From: Acetobacter sp.
GTDB lineage: Bacteria > Pseudomonadota > Alphaproteobacteria > Acetobacterales > Acetobacteraceae
DNA length: 48,621 nucleotides
Assembly (NCBI GenBank): GCA_017413025.1
Contig: JAFPVE010000020.1
Coordinates: forward strand, 1-48,621
Direction: 5' to 3'
Numbering within the stretch: position 1 is the first letter of the stretch; the number at the start of each line of letters is the position of its first letter. The notes beneath the pieces were generated by a model that saw nothing but the letters and a program-made list of their open reading frames with translations, made no database searches and was not told the origin of the DNA. Positions 46,737-48,621 of the stretch are shown here, piece by piece. The translations under genes were made by a program, and so were the position numbers.

Positions 46737-47630
46737 ATGACAAACTTTATTTTAACCCTCGTTGCTGCGCGTGACACAACACGCCTTACTTCTGCCATTA
46801 TCACCCTTGCGCGCGATATTCTCTCCACAACGGAAAAAGTAACCGTTCTCTCGCCCGAGGAAGCGGTAGAGATTCCATGCTCTGCCACCGCTTTAGATAA
46901 ACTTTCTGACCTTCATCAGGCTTTTCAAAACGACGCTATAGATATTCTGTTAACCCCTGCCAACAACCGTCGTAAAAAGTTGCTCCTTTCTGATATGGAT
47001 AGCACTATTGTCGCCAATGAAACTTTAGATGATTTAGCCCAACGCGCCGGCATTGGGGAAAAAGTTGCCGCCATTACCGCTCGTTCTATGAATGGCGAGC
47101 TTGATTTTTCAGAATCTCTTAACGAACGTGTTGCTCTTTTACGGGGGTACCCCACTCATTTACTTGAAGAAGTTTGGCAAACGATACGACTCAATGCCGG
47201 CGCACTCACCCTTGTTCGTACAATGCGCGCCCATGGGGCTAAAACTGTGCTTGTTTCAGGCGGATTTACTTATTTTACCGAAAAAGTAGCGGATCTATGT
47301 GGTTTTGATGAACACCATGCGAATGTTCTTCAATTTTCTCACAATAAAACAACATTAGCCGGCACAGTACAACAACCTGTGCTTTGTGCGCAAACCAAGC
47401 AAAATATCCTTCAGGCTTGTGCGCAAAATCTTTCTCTCCCCTTGTCAGACACGCTTGCTATCGGTGACGGGGCAAATGACTTGCCCATGCTCCGTACCGC
47501 AGGGTTAGGGCTTGCCTTTCATGCCAAATCTATTGTACGCCAACATATTGCCACCCAAATAAACCACACCTCTTTACGCACAGCCCTTTTTGTGCAAGGC
47601 TACCCGGCTTGTGCTTTTGTAGAAGAATAA
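46737..47630 (+). CDS. serB: Phosphoserine phosphatase
   Basis: SerB hydrolyses O-phospho-L-serine in the last step of serine synthesis. It has 297 residues. The HAD core begins with LLSDMDSTIVANETLDDLA, whose first aspartate is the nucleophile. The second motif is VLVSGGFTYFTEKVA and the last LAIGDGANDLPMLRTAG. The N-terminal 75 residues form the usual degenerate ACT-like extension. No strong ribosome-binding site precedes the ATG at 46737; the first codons, MTNFILTLVA, are family-like. Being divergent from miaA-ilvBN-ilvC is a common Acetobacteraceae arrangement. Confidence 0.94.
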   Translation: MTNFILTLVAARDTTRLTSAIITLARDILSTTEKVTVLSPEEAVEIPCSATALDKLSDLHQAFQNDAIDILLTPANNRRKKLLLSDMDSTIVANETLDDLAQRAGIGEKVAAITARSMNGELDFSESLNERVALLRGYPTHLLEEVWQTIRLNAGALTLVRTMRAHGAKTVLVSGGFTYFTEKVADLCGFDEHHANVLQFSHNKTTLAGTVQQPVLCAQTKQNILQACAQNLSLPLSDTLAIGDGANDLPMLRTAGLGLAFHAKSIVRQHIATQINHTSLRTALFVQGYPACAFVEE

Positions 47631-47676
47631 TCCAGAAAACCCCACACATAACACATAAGCAACAGGAGACACCCCC

Positions 47677-47892
47677 ATGAAATTTGACCCTCGCACAAGA
47701 AAATTTGATCTGCGTAAACTTTCAACCTATCCCATTATCCGTATTCTTTGCGCACTTGTTGGGGCGTGGCTGATGCTCTATTGTCTCATGTTTTACATTG
47801 CTTTACCGGCAGATTCTCCCGAACATGTGATGAAGCACATCGCAGCTGTTGCTGGCGGGGCGATTATTATTCTCTGTACACTTTGGATGTAA
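47677..47892 (+). CDS. Small two-helix membrane protein, function unknown
   Basis: The protein has 71 residues with a basic N-terminus (FDPRTRKFDLRKL) and two hydrophobic segments, about 20-42 (IIRILCALVGAWLMLYCLMFYIAL) and 53-71 (IAAVAGGAIIILCTLWM). AGGAG nine bases before the ATG supports translation. It follows serB by 46 bases and may be in its operon. No domain is recognised. A role in the envelope is only a guess from topology. Confidence 0.65.
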   Translation: MKFDPRTRKFDLRKLSTYPIIRILCALVGAWLMLYCLMFYIALPADSPEHVMKHIAAVAGGAIIILCTLWM

Positions 47893-48000
47893 GAAATTTA
47901 GTATATTGGCTTTTGGTGTATATTTTTCACTATTAACACCCCTTGTAATATTAACAACTCTATTAACAACTCTATAGAAAATTAAAGAAAGGCTGCTTCT

Positions 48001-48621
48001 ATGAACCCTGATTTTTCTGATTATGATTTTTGGATTGGCAAATTACGCGAAGCACTTGCTTCAGGGCAATATAAAGATGCTCTTTTATATGCTGAAGAAG
48101 CCTCCAACGTCGCGCAAACAGATACAGAACGTGCCGAAGTCATGAATTTTAAGGGCGATTGTCTCCTCGCCCTCAAACGAGATGAAGAAGCCCTCTCGAT
48201 CTATAACGACTCCCTCGCCCAATTTCAAAATACGTACAAGCGTGAGGATGAACCTTTCCTGAAAGAGCATATCGCGAAAGCCTTTTTCAAAAAGATGGAA
48301 ACGCTTTCCAAACTTGAACGACAGACAGAAATTCCTCCTGTCTATGATGAAATGATCTGCCGGTTTGGTGCAGACAACACGCCCTTTATTCGCAAATACC
48401 TCGCCAAAGCCCTCTATTTTGCAAAACTCGCTCAAGAAGCAAAATCCCTCTCAGACTATGCCCTCGCCCTTTTCGATGAACTCATCCAAAAATTCGGCAA
48501 CGAAACCGATACCATAATAAAACAACACGTCGCAAAGGCTATGTACGAGAAGGGAGATCGTCTCTACGACCTTACACGCTACGACGACGCCATTAAGGCT
48601 TATGACGATCTCATCCAAAAA
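48001..48621 (+). CDS. TPR-like repeat protein, N-terminal part (runs off window)
   Basis: The frame is open from an ATG at 48001 to the window end (207 codons). There is no signal peptide. The sequence is built of helical repeats with a 43-residue period: IQKFGNETDTIIKQHVAKAM..YDDAIKAYDDLIQK, with earlier copies diverged (for example FIRKYLAKALYFAKLAQEAK). This is the pattern of large tetratricopeptide-type repeat proteins with YDxxIxxFG units. The DNA copies also repeat: CTCATCCAAAAA occurs at 48481 and again 129 bases later at 48610. AAAGG lies about ten bases before the ATG. Function is unknown; such proteins often mediate protein contacts. Confidence 0.75.
   Translation, partial: MNPDFSDYDFWIGKLREALASGQYKDALLYAEEASNVAQTDTERAEVMNFKGDCLLALKRDEEALSIYNDSLAQFQNTYKREDEPFLKEHIAKAFFKKMETLSKLERQTEIPPVYDEMICRFGADNTPFIRKYLAKALYFAKLAQEAKSLSDYALALFDELIQKFGNETDTIIKQHVAKAMYEKGDRLYDLTRYDDAIKAYDDLIQK

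Overview
This window looks like chromosomal DNA of a low-GC alphaproteobacterium, most plausibly an AT-rich member of the Acetobacteraceae (the acetic-acid-bacteria family, which includes insect-associated lineages). The assignment is inferred from gene order (rpmH-rnpA-yidC-engB-argB-dapD-dapE; bamA-ompH-lpxD-fabZ-lpxA-lpxI; pyrH-frr-uppS-cdsA-dxr-rseP; serB divergent from miaA-ilvB-ilvN-ilvC) and from protein features: an alphaproteobacterial-type acetolactate synthase, a homodimeric eukaryote-like isocitrate dehydrogenase, LpxI rather than LpxH, and the MetX/MetW pair. Almost everything is core housekeeping. The accessory material lies at the two ends and at one internal insertion.

Layout. 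1-1133 (minus): the start of a VirB5/TrbJ-like type IV secretion protein, preceded by a lipoprotein gene whose frame is broken at a homopolymer and whose start sits behind an 11-G/9-A tract. 1335-9914 (minus): lysine and arginine biosynthesis (dapE, dapD, argB), EngB GTPase, YidC insertase, RNase P protein and L34, then LpxI and LpxA. 10037-20506 (minus): lipid A and envelope assembly (fabZ, lpxD, ompH/skp, bamA, rseP), then dxr, cdsA, uppS, frr, pyrH. 20855-27220 (minus): era, rnc, lepB, acpS, the RelA/SpoT homologue, rpoZ, folK. 27367-29683 (plus): an NYN-domain protein, a beta carbonic anhydrase and an exported EEP-family hydrolase. 29750-35523 (minus): metW-metX, lepA, glnA, glnB.

36012-39239 (plus): tRNA-His, a small orphan gene, icd with a strong terminator, and a ferredoxin-NADP reductase. 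39306-41771 (minus): a single-chain type IIG-like restriction-modification enzyme, the clearest internal insertion. 42063-46619 (minus): ilvC, ilvN and a continuous reading frame joining miaA to ilvB without a stop. 46737-48621 (plus): serB, a small membrane protein and the start of a 43-residue-repeat TPR-like protein that runs off the window.

How the genes work together: the 5-20 kb portion is an envelope-building block. Dxr and UppS make the undecaprenyl carrier, CdsA makes phospholipid precursor, LpxA/LpxD/LpxI make lipid A precursors, and BamA, OmpH, RseP, YidC and LepB insert and process envelope proteins. The remainder covers nitrogen assimilation (glnA-glnB), branched-chain amino acids (ilv), methionine (met), serine (serB), the stringent response and translation factors. 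I found no CRISPR array, complete insertion sequence or prophage. The strongest leads are the stop-less MiaA-IlvB frame and the homopolymer-disrupted lipoprotein beside the T4SS fragment; neither establishes a new system by itself.
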